From Patiria pectinifera (Eukaryota; Echinodermata; Asteroidea; Valvatida; Asterinidae): 64,000 bases of DNA. The notes under the pieces are model-generated. The model saw nothing but the letters and a program-made list of their open reading frames with translations, was not told the DNA's origin and ran no database searches. Position 1 is the first letter of the stretch; every line of letters begins with the position of its first letter. Both the position numbers and the translations under genes were made by a program. The DNA lies in contig CM057129.1 of NCBI GenBank assembly GCA_029964075.1, positions 23,241,430 to 23,305,429 on the forward strand, written 5' to 3'. Positions 22,801 through 34,300 of the stretch are shown piece after piece.

Positions 22801-25054
22801 GAACTTCTTAACTGACTTGCGATTTACTGGAGACTGCATTGGCTTGTGATGTACTTGTGATCCATCACAAGTACTTGTGACCAGTCTTGTGATCCATCAC
22901 AAGTGCTTGTGACCAGTCTTGTGATGTACTTGTGATCCATCACAAGATTTTGTAACCAGACCTTTGATGATCCATCACAAGTACTTGCGACCAGACTTGC
23001 GATGTACTTGCGATTTGTCATAAGTAATTGTGACCAGACTTGTGATGTACTTGTGATCTATCACTAGTACCTTGACTACAACACTTTCTATCTCTTGTCA
23101 CTTACCAGTTTCTGGCACATCTCTTGGTGTGCTCCGCAACTCAAGAAACTTGACGCCGTCCTCAGCAAACTCCCGGATGACGTTGCGGGTTACTATGGCA
23201 ACTGCTTCACTATTGTCAACCAGCTGGTGGATCAACTTGAACATGTCAAAGCAACTGCAGGGAAAGAGAGAAAATGGAACCTAAATTGCCAAGTATTTTT
23301 TTAGAATGCTCTGAGAAAGTGACAAGAAAGCTTGTACATTCATGTGTATAAGCATGAAGAATTGCATCAGCAATGCTCAGATTTAGGACAAAACATCAAA
23401 ACAAAGCAGGGGCTGAAAAAAAATATCAACTTATGTCAGAGGGAGCAGACTCTCGAAGAATAAGTAGACTAGCCCAGATTCTCACCGTAGTGTGTTCACA
23501 CACTGACAGTGCACCGAAAACAGTGCCATTCTCTGACTTAAGGCTCAGTTAACAATATTTTCTCGTCTGGCCTTTTTGAGAAAAAAAAAGGAGGTGGCCC
23601 TTTATTTTCTTCAAGATGGCCAATTTTCCAAGATGGATTCTTCCATATTCTCAACTCTTTTGCTTATACTTTTATTTCCAAAGGAGCCCTTTCTGCCAGA
23701 TTTGAACTTGCATACGAAGCCAAAATTTTGCTGAAACACGTAAAAAACCCTAAATATCTAAATATATTGCAAATGTATGATTTAAAAAAAAAAAATAGAA
23801 GAAAATAAGGAAAGCAGGCGTGAAGAAAGGAGGCGGGTGGGACGAGAAACTGGTTTATTTGTTTAATTGGGCTAATATTCAAGTTGTTGGCAGTGACAAA
23901 CACTAACTAGTCATACAAAAACACAAGAAAATACATTTTAATATTATTTTCTAGGTACCCATCCAGTGTCATTTGTTCTCCATTCTCCACTTTGGCTTTC
24001 CATTGCCGCAGTGCATCGATGTCTGGCTGCGGCCTCCCTTTCTCCTGATTCTTTGCCAGTAGTTCCTCAATGGATTCTGTACTTATGGAACCATTGATGT
24101 GTGCATGCAACTCCTGAGCAAAACAAAATAACATTTTTAAAATGAAAATAAGAATTCTAGCAGCAGTTTGTCATTTGGGGTAGAATTTTTTTTGTTCACC
24201 TTTGTCATCTTAATGATGGTCTGCAAATATGTTTTAAAACATGAATTTGGGACAAGAGACATTTTAATCTTCTGAATTTATTAGAAAATTCTGACTTTAA
24301 CAACCACCAAAGAGGCATCAGGAAATTGTTTTTTTTATTTGTCACTATTTTTTCAGGATCTGCAGAGATCCACACTTTCTGCACGAGGCTGGTTGTACAT
24401 GCGGTACAATCCTGTCAAATACTCAAGTTAATACAAATAAACATTTTCAATATTCCCGGATGCATGTTGGTATGGATGCCAAACCATGGAGATAGCTCCA
24501 TGGACAAACAAACCAGGTAATTGTTAGGCTGTGAACCAGTTAAAACTTTCATTTGATCCCTCCTGTAATATCTAAAGAATTTAGTGATCATCTTTTCGCA
24601 CATTATTAATTTAAAAATCATAAATTAAAGGTTATCATCTTGAAGACAGTTTTGAGGAATCCCTTTTGAGATAGGCCTACCGCACCACTGTTATCAGTTT
24701 CAAAACTTTCATTTAAAACTCATGAATATGCATATTATTATGACCCTCCCAATACTGACCAATCCGAATCAAGATTTTAAGCTTCTCCCTTTGGGCCTGC
24801 TGATGTCTGGTAGTGCAGTGGTATATATTTCTTATACTCTATGCATTAATAGTAAGTAGGTGAAGTGAAGCCCCCATAGGTTTGTGCATAAGCTGCATTA
24901 CTGCATGCTATACCACGTCCACTTAATCATGGAGGTAAGCTAAGCCTTAGGCTAAGGTGTCTTTTTCCTTCCTCCGTGGTCTAGCTTATGATACCGCAAT
25001 CCCCTCCATACTTACGATTTTAGGTAGACGCTTGTAAAACGCCTCAACTTCCAT
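16897..25054 (-). CDS. ADAL: Adenosine deaminase-like protein (N6-methyl-AMP deaminase), nine exons
   Basis: ADAL/MAPDA removes the methylamine of N6-methyl-AMP to give IMP, a purine-salvage and detoxification step. Exons on the minus strand are 25054-25016, 24113-23959, 23254-23106, 22540-22459, 21455-21329, 20214-20134, 19303-19168, 18204-18104 and 17091-16897 (TAA). All have GT/AG borders and compatible phases. They sum to 1065 nt, or 354 residues, essentially the length of human ADAL. Zinc and catalytic motifs are ELHAHING (HxH, start of exon 2), SGDPN, the IHVAE histidine (exon 6), PDRIGHGTFL (exon 7), LCLTSN (exon 8) and TDDKGIFAT (exon 9). The first exon encodes only 13 residues (MEVEAFYKRLPKI). 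Introns are heavily loaded with MITEs. It is convergent with HYKK copy 2 and co-directional with DET1. Identification is firm. Confidence 0.93.
17304..17860. mobile_element. MITE with long imperfect terminal inverted repeats in ADAL intron
   Basis: The left arm (about 17304-17372, including ACTGTACCCCCCGCACTGCA and GGAAGGGCTGATGAA) is inverted at the right end (about 17797-17860, including CATCGGCCCTTCC and GGCGGGGGGTACG). Both outer ends carry CACATGT. It lies in the intron between exons 8 and 9 of ADAL. Exact borders are uncertain. Confidence 0.5.
18384..18904. mobile_element. TTAA-ended MITE, copy 1
   Basis: The element starts TTAAAGGGAAAATACAAC and ends TATATTCCCTTTAA, so TTAA is at both ends (piggyBac-like). 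It has a perfect palindrome at 18546-18579 centred on CGGCCG. A second inverted pair is built on GACTGGTTCCCTGAC and GTCAGGGAACCAGAC. Related copies are at 20584-21117 and 47859-49009. It lies in an ADAL intron. Confidence 0.75.
19646..20020. mobile_element. AGGCC-poly(A)-ended MITE, diverged copy c
   Basis: The left end AGGCC-A9-TAATGTTCGGTCTCCGG is mirrored at the right end by AGAGACCGACTTA-T-run-GGCCT. Inside is a GGTGTCCTC/TTGCCTTGGTGC-rich segment. It lies in an ADAL intron between exons 6 and 7. Confidence 0.55.
20584..21117. mobile_element. TTAA-ended MITE, copy 2
   Basis: The ends are TTAAAGGGAATATACAAC and GTACATTCCCTTTAA. The central palindrome is CCAACGGTGGTCGGCC plus its near-inverse (around 20749-20777). 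The GACTGGTTCCC/GGGAACCAGAC inverted pair is retained. It is diverged from copies 1 and 3, so the family has been active more than once. It lies in the ADAL intron between exons 5 and 6. Confidence 0.72.
22039..22395. mobile_element. AGGCC-poly(A)-ended MITE, copy b (right end lost)
   Basis: It starts AAGGCC-A10-GTCTCCGGTTTCTGG and then carries the interior of copy a (15754-16055) in inverted order. The similarity stops near 22395 at GCGCGCATACCAGAAAAC, before the expected GTCTCCGG/GGCCT terminus. It lies in an ADAL intron. Confidence 0.55.
22820..23070. repeat. CTTGTGAT/ATCACAAG minisatellite in ADAL intron
   Basis: Repeated TTGTGATCCATCACAAG palindromes alternate with TACTTGTGACCAGTC-like segments for about 250 bp, directly beside exon 3. 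Related scattered motifs occur near 13600-13680 and 27960-28130, so this is part of a dispersed family that has expanded locally. Confidence 0.6.
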
Positions 25055-25176
25055 TTTGGTGTAAATACTAAATCAAGTATTGATACTTCAATATGATTAT
25101 TTCATCGGCCCAACCCACTTTATTACATTGCCAAGGTTGACATGGGCGCTGCCATATTGTAAATCACCAACTTTTA

Positions 25177-25192
25177 CCACTAGAGGGCAGCA
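25177..25192 (+). promoter_or_regulatory. CTCF-like site upstream of ADAL
   Basis: CCACTAGAGGGCAGCA matches the core of the animal CTCF consensus. It lies about 125 bp upstream of the ADAL start codon. This is a sequence match only; occupancy is inferred. Confidence 0.4.
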
Positions 25193-27155
25193 TTCAATGG
25201 GACCGTTGATCTTCAGAGTGCATAGGTTCTTTATGTCTATGAGAGTGCACCTCAGTATAAACATTCCCATAGCCACCAGTGTTAAATCCCCATACTTCAA
25301 CATTCTTTAAAAAAATACTAACTCTCACAGGTGTTCACGCTGCACAGAGAAATGATGATCAAAATGTCATCTTTCGTTTTCTTTTCAATTTTTGGTGGGT
25401 TGACCGTTGACTTTTTGGAGAAATTCTCATCCAAAGAAGACCACCCCTTAAACCAATGATACTTCCAAAACTGGAAAGGTAGCCATTTTGAAAAAGGATC
25501 CCTCCACAACATGGCCAAAGAGCGCCACTTTCGGACCCAATTGTATCCAAATTGCTCAGAATTGGAAGCACCAAGTCCAGACTAGATATACAGTGCCATT
25601 ATGTCTTCAATGCCCCAATTCCATGGCTCTCAGAACTCTTTAATATAGAATAATTTGAGTGTATAACTTTTATTCATGAGTTTGGCTGACCGTCAGATTT
25701 TTTTGCCCAAATTTTGCCGGGGTTGGACCCTTCATACAAGGGCAACAAATGGGCTCTGAGCGAGCAGGTTCTTGTATATCCCATAATAACATGGGTATTG
25801 AGTAACACTGAAATTAGACCTACATGAACGCGTGCCAGTAAATAAACTGCAATAAAACAGTCCCCTGAAAAAAAAAGAAGCTTTTATAGATCATTTGGCA
25901 GTTTTGAACTCTTTTTATTCACATTCAGAAACACACAGACAAAATATATATAAATATGTGGCGAAACTGGATGAGCACAAACACATTGAAACAAATCACT
26001 CATGCAGTTATAACAGCTGTTTTCAACATTTTATGCCAGCTTTTCAGAGAAACTTTATACGACATGCAAAAAGGGTGTTTCCACTCACACATTTTATTTG
26101 ATACGAAGAATACATTTTTGGTTGTCGCTTAAAGCTATAGTCCATCATTTGCAGCCATCCAAAAAAGTAACTGGCGTATTATTGTTGAAAAACATGCTTG
26201 GTTGAAAGATAGTAAGTGGACTAAACTCCCTGTGAAATTAATCTTTCTGGCAAGCTATCATTTTGAAGTAATCAACGAAAGAAGGCCTTTCCAACGGTGC
26301 GTGTTAAGACGCACCGTAGGAAAATTTTAATTAGTTGTTCGTTTTGTTATTCGGCGCAGCGCGCGCAAGCATTGGCACGACGCACAGGCGCGAGCCCGCG
26401 GTTGTTATAATTCGTCGGATCAGTGCGCGACATCACGTATAGCTGCAATTCAAACAATTCTTTTGATTTGAAATTGAGATCCTAGAATGCTGTTTTTCTC
26501 GGAATATACAGCTGAAGCTGAGCTGAAACTTCATCAGGTTAGTTGTTCAGTATCCTTCATTAGATTTTGAACACTTTTGTTGCTTCAAACGAACAAAATG
26601 CACAAATTACAAATGATGGACTATATCTTATGTGAACTAAATACATGTACAATGTATGTGTACATGGGATCTGAAGTTCAATTCTGTCGCGATTACACAT
26701 GTAAATGTATGCTACTAAAGCCGTGCAAAAAAGCAGACAAGAACAGAATTTGCACAGGCAAATATTTCCCCCATATTGACAGACTTTTAAATTATACAGA
26801 ACAAGTTTCAATGAATTTAAAGGCAAAGTCTTACAAGCCATGACACAAATATGCAAATTGAAAAATGACATTTGTGTACTGGAGATGGAATTTGGAAGAA
26901 CCAGTTTTTCTAATTTCAATTTTGCTGAACTTATTCACCAAAACGAAGGTTAGTAAATCATAAGACAGTTTAGGCATAAATCTTTAATTGTTGATATCCA
27001 ACAAAAACCTGACACAATTTAATTAAGGATAATTTTGCCGGAGCTAATGAAGTGGATGACTTAAGTTTTGTGCTGTGGTCACATTCACCAAAACTGCCTG
27101 AGGTGGATACTGTACCTACATGTAGTTCTTGGCTGACGTTGATATGCAGACATGT

Positions 27156-27405
27156 CATGGCCCAATTTCACAGCCCTGAGCACAAAAATTTGCTTAGCAC
27201 AAAAAAAATCTGGCTTATAAAAGCAGGTTACCAGCCAAAACTCAATGTGATTTTCATGCTTAGCAAACAGCAGCTGAATACCAATCACAATCACAAGCAA
27301 TATAAATCACGTGGAGTTTTGGCTGGTAACCTGCTTTTATGAGCCAGACTTTTTTTGTGTTAAGCAAATTTTTGTGCTTAGCAGCGCCGTGAAATTGGCC
27401 CATGA
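27156..27405. mobile_element. Long-TIR MITE (about 250 bp)
   Basis: Arms of roughly 85 bp are inverted copies. The left runs from TCATGGCCCAATTTCACAGC through TGGTTACCAGCC-type sequence (GCAGGTTACCAGCCAAAACT). The right runs from AGTTTTGGCTGGTAACCTGC to GTGAAATTGGCCCATGATC. A short unique centre separates them. It is non-coding, downstream of DET1. Confidence 0.7.
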
Positions 27406-28333
27406 TCTGCTAGCTGAGCAGCACTAAAATCCCTCCCCCATTGAATGTAGCTATTGAGAAATGATGGCCATGTAGTTGTGCAGATCAATCTGGACACATT
27501 ATCAATTCTATCACCAAGGCCCCCTTCAATGGCGAAAGCATTGCGCTAGCTATTTTTCAGATAAACTGTCACAGGGCACATTCTTTCAACAATAGCATGA
27601 ACAATGGTTTCTCCACTTGACCCTTTGGTGCAGAGGGCAGTTGCTAGCGACCACCCAAGAAACGTAATAATTTGTGCGTCTTATCACAACTAATCTGTGC
27701 AAATGGGTTAAGGGGGCCTCATGCGCGTACAGTAATCACGCCCCTGGATTTGTCTGTCTAAGCAAGAAAGTCAAGAGGGTTTCACTCAAGCGTTGCAAGA
27801 AATTAAGGATTACGTTTGGATTATATTGAAATGTTGCCGCAGTTTCCTGGCAACAGTTTCCTTGCACAAAATGCCACCATTGCTTTCCTTCGGATACTTC
27901 TCAAACCTAGACTCATTTTGGCAGGAACTTTCCCAAATCTTCCACTGTGTGGCAGTGTTGTACTCGAGTCCATCACAAGTCCCTGCAAGTCCATCACAAC
28001 TAGTCCTTCAGTCTGAAGTCAAGTTACTAGCTATTCAAATGAACTGATACAAAAGCATCCCTTTGTCACTGTTCATCCAGTTACTTGTGACTGAAATTTT
28101 GAAAGGACTTGTGATGGACTAGACTACAACACTGCCGTGTAGGAAACCTGCAGGACTTTTTCATAACCTTTATATATTTCAAGGGGAATCACACCCCATG
28201 TAACGCAAGAGTAACTTGGCTGTTCCTTGTTTTTCAATCTTGCAAAATCCTCTAAACCTCCTGATGAATTTATAGGATCTGGGAGGGTTATAAGGATAAT
28301 AAGACAAGCATTTGGCTGTGGTACAAATCAAAT

Positions 28334-31300
28334 CTAGTCAATGGGCTGATGTCTAACGTGAAAGTTGACCACATACTCCGTGTTGGTGCGTTGGACCGAT
28401 ATTGCAAAGGGCTCGTATGGGTGGAAGGTGAAAGCAACAAGGCGGCGGGCTGAGGGTGGCGACGGTCGGCCCAGCATCCCTGCATGGATCTTGAACTTCA
28501 AGATGCCAGAGTCTCGAGAATAGAACCTTTGTAAAGAAAACAAGAGCCGAATAAAGAAAACGTCAGGACTTATAAAATGATCATGCTTGTATAGGCATGG
28601 ATAAGGGTTCTGGAAGATGTATTTTGGAAAAAACTAAACTAGAGTGGATTATAGGGCCTACAGTCTATGTGGATTTGTACTAGGAGCATGTTGTTGAGTC
28701 CAATTGAGTGTAGCCTTTTGGACCAAGTCCTCAAGACTGCATGTCCTCAACCTATACCATGGAGTCTATGCTCAATTCACTTTGTGACTTTGCTGCTCAG
28801 TCCAATGTCCAAGTGTCTTAAGTCAAGATGGCTGTGTCAAGTATATGATAATAAAAGAGAGGTGCTTTAAGCACTGTTCTCCCTAAGTACTGAGGTACAG
28901 ATGAAGTTTTCCAACAAATCTCAAACACTCCAACACAACAAAAGGATGAGCCAGTCTAGTAGAAGGAAGGGGAGGGTACGGCGACAAACCCCTTTTTTGC
29001 CCCCCACCTCCTAGCCCCGCCCATCCCCTCCACCCCCAGCCCCTCCCCTCTCAATCTCCCAAATATATCTCTCCCCTCCCAATATCTCAGTCTCGGAATC
29101 GGCCAAAACCGGGGCCCATTATTTTTTGTATTGAAGATCTCTCTCAGTCTTGCTTTTGTCTCTTAACTTTTTAAGATATATTTTTTATTTTTAAATCTTG
29201 TGTTAAATACCACTCATACAAGTCTACTTCAACCCTGACTTGCAAAATATGAAGTGACATTGCACTTGTAGTTGGGGTAAACACCTATTGAAATTCAATG
29301 GGCCGTGATGAATTGCTTTTGTTAGCGGGGCAGCCAGGATATGACTCATCGCATACGTCAGAAGCAAACAATGGTTGCTATTTTTAGTTCCTATATAAGC
29401 CAGTCGGATTGACTATATTTTATATAAGGCAGAGTTCAGTGGGATCTAGTCACATCGGCACAATTGCAGAATTATCAAGCCTCGACAGCACTGTACACTG
29501 TATAGCTTCATTTCCAAATACGGGGCAGCTAAACTACCAACAGACCAACATTCAAAGGTAATTATAATACGCTTATAACGTGTATTTTTATACATCGGGT
29601 GCTCAATATGTCAGGGTGACTTGTGTGTAAAGGTGGCAACCATTGGCGACGTTAGTTGTCAGCGATTGAAACGCGTTGTAGTGGCGTCTTGCGGAATTCG
29701 GCATGTCAGATGCGAGGAAGGATTAGTAGCCTCCAAATTAATAGTACTGTATGTTTTGTGTGTAACAAAATGTACTTATAAAGGCCTATTTCTCCTTTTT
29801 TTTCAGATGAACTGTCCATCTGGTGTTGTAGATGTTACATACAGGCAAGATTTCGTCACATTGGCAAACAGCATGGTCAACACGGTGGGTGAATGGATCG
29901 TGGTCAAAAAAGGAGATATGACTCAGTTAAAGAATGCAAAAACCTTTTGATATATGACAAACCGAAAAGCTATTTAAATGAGTTAATTTAAATGACAACG
30001 AAAAAGCCACTCCGAGTGGCTTTTTACTGTATATATTAAGATGTATGAAAAGCTATTTAAATGAGCTAATTTAAATGACAACGAAAGAGCCACTCGGAGT
30101 GGCTTTTTACTGTATATATTAGGATGTATGAAAAGCTATTTAAATGAGTTAATTTGAATGACAACGAAAAAGCCACTCGGAGTGGCTTTTTACTGTATAT
30201 ATTAGGATGTATGAAAAGCTATTTAAATGAGTTAATTTGAATGACAACGAAAAAGCCACTCAGAGTGGCTTTTTACTGTATATATTAGGATGTATGAAAA
30301 GCTATTTAAATGAGCTAATTTAAATGACAACAAAAAAGCCACTCAGAGTGGCTTTTTACTGTATATATTAGGATGTATGAAAAGCTATTTAAATGAGTTA
30401 ATTTGAATGACAACAAAAAGCCACTCAGAGTGGCTTTTTACTGTATATATTAGGATGTATGAAAAGCTATTTAAATGAGTTAATTTGAATGACAACAAAA
30501 AAGCCACTCAGAGTGGCTTTTTACTGTATATATTAGGATGTATGAAAAGCTATTTAAATGAGCTAATTTAAATGACAACAAAAAAGCCACTCAGAGTGGC
30601 TTTTTACTGTATATATTTAGATGTATGAAAAGCTATTTAAATGAGCTAATTTAAATGACAACAAAAAAGCCACTCAGAGTGGCTTTTTACTGTATATATT
30701 AGGATGTATGAAAAGCTATTTAAATGAGTTAATTTGAATGACAACGAAAAAGCCACTCAGAGTGGCTTTTTACTGTATATATTAGGATGTATGAAAAGCT
30801 ATTTAAATGAGCTAATTTAAATGACAACAAAAAAGCCACTCAGAGTGGCTTTTTACTGTATATATTAGGATGTATGAAAAGCTATTTAAATGAGTTAATT
30901 TGAATGACAACGAAAAAGCCACTCGGAGTGGCTTTTTACTGTATATATTAAGATGTATGAAAAGCTATTTAAATGAGTTAATTTGAATGACAACGAAAAA
31001 GCCACTCAGAGTGGCTTTTTACTGTATATATTAGGATGTATGAAAAGCCATTTAAATGAGCTAATTTGAATGACAACAAAAAAGCCACTCGGAGTGGCTT
31101 TTTACTGTATATATTAGGATGTATGAAAAGCTATTTAAATGAGTTAATTTGAATGACAACGAAAAAGCCACTCGGAGTGGCTTTTTACTGTATATATTAG
31201 GATGTATGAAAAGCTATTTAAATGAGTTAATTTGAATGACAACGAAAAAGCCACTCGGAGTGGCTTTTTACTGTATAAATTATAATATATGAATATCAAA

Positions 31301-34300
31301 TAAAGAGAACGTATGAATGATCGTTTTATCGAGTCCAAGTTCAATTATAATACAAAATCAATAGAGGGCGCTATTTTTGTGGTGATGGATATCAAAATAA
31401 TATAAACAGAGGGCGGTACAATAAATGATCGATTTATCGAGTCCAAGTTCAATTATAATAAAAGAAATCAACAGAGGGCGCTATTCATTGGTGGTGAGGG
31501 ATTATAAACAGAGGGCGGCATTTAATTTTTATGATAAGGGGTTAATGTATCGATAAAAAACAGAGGGCGCTATTTATAAGCGCTAAGAGATCTGATTTCA
31601 ATTATATAAAGAAAGGTGCTGTTCAATAAAAAACAAGAGAGGGTGATATTTTATTTATTTAAAAATGCAATCATTTTTATTTAAAGTTTATTAAATAGAT
31701 GGAATACTTTGAGGCGCCGCAACTTGGGGATAAGTGCGATCATCATATAATCATCGAGAATGGTTTTTTAATTTGTGAAACGTGCGGTGAAATAGTCTCA
31801 CGTTACTTTGATTTTTCGGCAGAAAATGCACAAGAAGATCGTATCAATTGGTCAACTTTAAAAGGAAACAAAAGAAAAACTGTGGAGAAACTTATTTTTT
31901 CTGTCTGTCCACAGCAAGACTTGGAAGATGTCCAAGAAACAATCAACAAATATAACGAGCTTGTTAATTACAAAACATTGAGGGGAAATGGTTGCGTCAA
32001 ACGGTCGTTAATAGCGGCGTGTTACCATCATGTCGTTGGATGGAACAAAGAACGAGTTAAAGATGTATTTAAAGTGACTCAAAATCAATTTAATAAGGCA
32101 CTAAAAAGATACGATGACCACTACAATAAAGGCGGGGCCGAGGGTGTTGCCCTAAGAGGTGAAATAGAGGTATAACTCGGCGGATCGCTTTGATAATGTT
32201 TATTTACCGAGAATTTGAACTTGTAAGTTTTTCGATAAGAGATTTTTTTTCTTTTGCCAGCCGTTCGTCTACCCGTTTTTTAACTTCTTTTTCAAAGTCT
32301 CTATCGTTTTTAATTTTTTGAAGCTTTGTGCTGGTCTTTGTTCTAATTTTTTGCTTAAGCTCGTTAAATTTTGCGAGCTCTCTCGTAATCAATAAGAACT
32401 CTTCGTGCGATATATCTCCGTCGTTGATGGCTTGAGACACGTATTCTTCAATCGTGTTAAGTTTGGAGTCTGCTAATATTTTAATCTGGTCGTGCTTTTT
32501 CAGCTTGGCGGATAATCGCTTAGACGTGATTCTAAGCAGAATATCTACACCAAAAGCGCCTATAAACGTTCCTTCTAGCACCAATCCAACGGGGCTGATA
32601 TAACACCCAAGAGAGCGGGAATACTGACAGCCCCGCTATAGCCCACGATCCTTCTAATCCTATCTCTACGTAATGAATAGTGTCGATCATTCTCTTTATT
32701 TTTTTATAAGTGCGCTCACGGTGGTCTCTCTCTTTCAAGATTAAAGATCGAATCTCTTCAATCTTTTTAAGTCTGAACACTTTTGTTTCTTCGTTACTAT
32801 TTAATCGGAGTACATCTCCAGAAATATCGGGGTATAACGCCTTACCATCTACACTCATGTTTTTAATATAAAAAGATTTTAAAATTAAAAGATCTCCAAC
32901 TCGATAATGATACCCTCACCCTTATTGTTGAATACCTGTCCTTTTTCACCGCTGATAGAAAATGTCAGTTTGTCGATTATACCGTTTTAAGTTTTTGAAA
33001 TCCTCGACTCTATCAGGCTCGGGTTTGTGCGTACCCACGGGTACGATTTTCAAGATGTCAGAAGGCGACCATTAAAAAGTTTTCACTCGTACTTAATTGC
33101 GGGCAGCGAATAAACAAAATTTAAGCGGATTAACGTCGTAATATCCCGTGTACACCACTTTGGGTACCAGTCTTCCTTTGGGTAAATTGAGTAATCGAGA
33201 TACTTCTCTGTTTAAACGCAATTTGAGATTTACGTCGGTTATCACCAACGTCACCTTTAGATTCTCTAAATACTCAAAACTTACCCCGGGTATAGAATTT
33301 AAAATGAAATCGATCCAATCGGCGTCGTACCACCCGGTGGTATGATGACCGAACCGATACTTCCAGTGGCAACGGCTCTAAATGACTCGGAGGAATAAAA
33401 TCGAAATCATCACCCGTCACGATAAGACTTCCTCTTATAATCACTCCTGCTTCTCTACTATCTCTCAACTCGCTCAACTCGCTCGCACCCATTTCTCCTT
33501 CAATAAACTTTAAAGCCAATTCCTCACCTTCAAAGATTTTTCTTTCTCTAACAAATAATATTCTTACTAAAGATTGAAGCGTATTAAGTTCTAATTCAGT
33601 TTTTGGTGTTTCTGAATTCATGGCGGCTAAAATCAACCCTCGCCGTTCAGCTATAATAGCTCTTTTTCTTTTGTTTGATTCTAAAACGGATTCTAGTCTA
33701 TCGTCTTAAATACGCTTTTATAAGATCGTTTATAGTTTTTTGTAAAACATTTTCATCGTTAAATAAATAGTGGTATGGTATATCGGGTAACAATCGCTCT
33801 ATCAAATCTCTATCCGGCGTTGTTATGTGTACATCTGAAAGAAACTCCGCGGGTATGAGGGGAGGTTTATCTGTGGTAAACGCGGGTCTCCCATCTATTT
33901 GCGTAAACCAATCAATCTCCGTGGCGCTGGAAATATTAAAATATCCGGCGTTAAACAACACCCTTTTACGCGTATAGATTTTTGACCGTTTAAATTATCT
34001 CGACGTCTTCTAATTTAAACGTCTGCTCATTTTGAAACAAGTGAAACGAATGCATTTATTTTAAAGTCTTTTATATTAAAACTGAAACTAAAATAATGAG
34101 TGATTTTAAGTCGTTAAAAAAGCAGATACAATCGATAGCCGATCAGGTAACGAGACAAGTAAATCAAAATGTAGCCAAGGCAAACGAGCTAAAACATCAA
34201 GCTGCACCCCAAGCAAAGTTTTTAAACAGCACTAAACCCAGTGAACTGGAGGTCATAGTTAATAATACCAACGGGTTTTTAACCATGTTTCCCGACTTAA

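Larger units (their letters stand above)
25055..28333. other. Intergenic region upstream of ADAL and downstream of DET1
   Basis: No gene is recognised. The region contains the presumed ADAL promoter, a CTCF-like site (25177-25192), a short palindrome near 26288-26322 (GGTGCGTGTTAAGACGCACC) and the MITE at 27156-27405. Open frames such as 26560-26919 show no family resemblance. Confidence 0.5.

Noticed and set aside
29964-31290. CRISPR array
   Set aside because: The whole 83-bp unit repeats, including what would be the spacers. There is no variable spacer and no cas gene, and the context is a eukaryotic mobile element.
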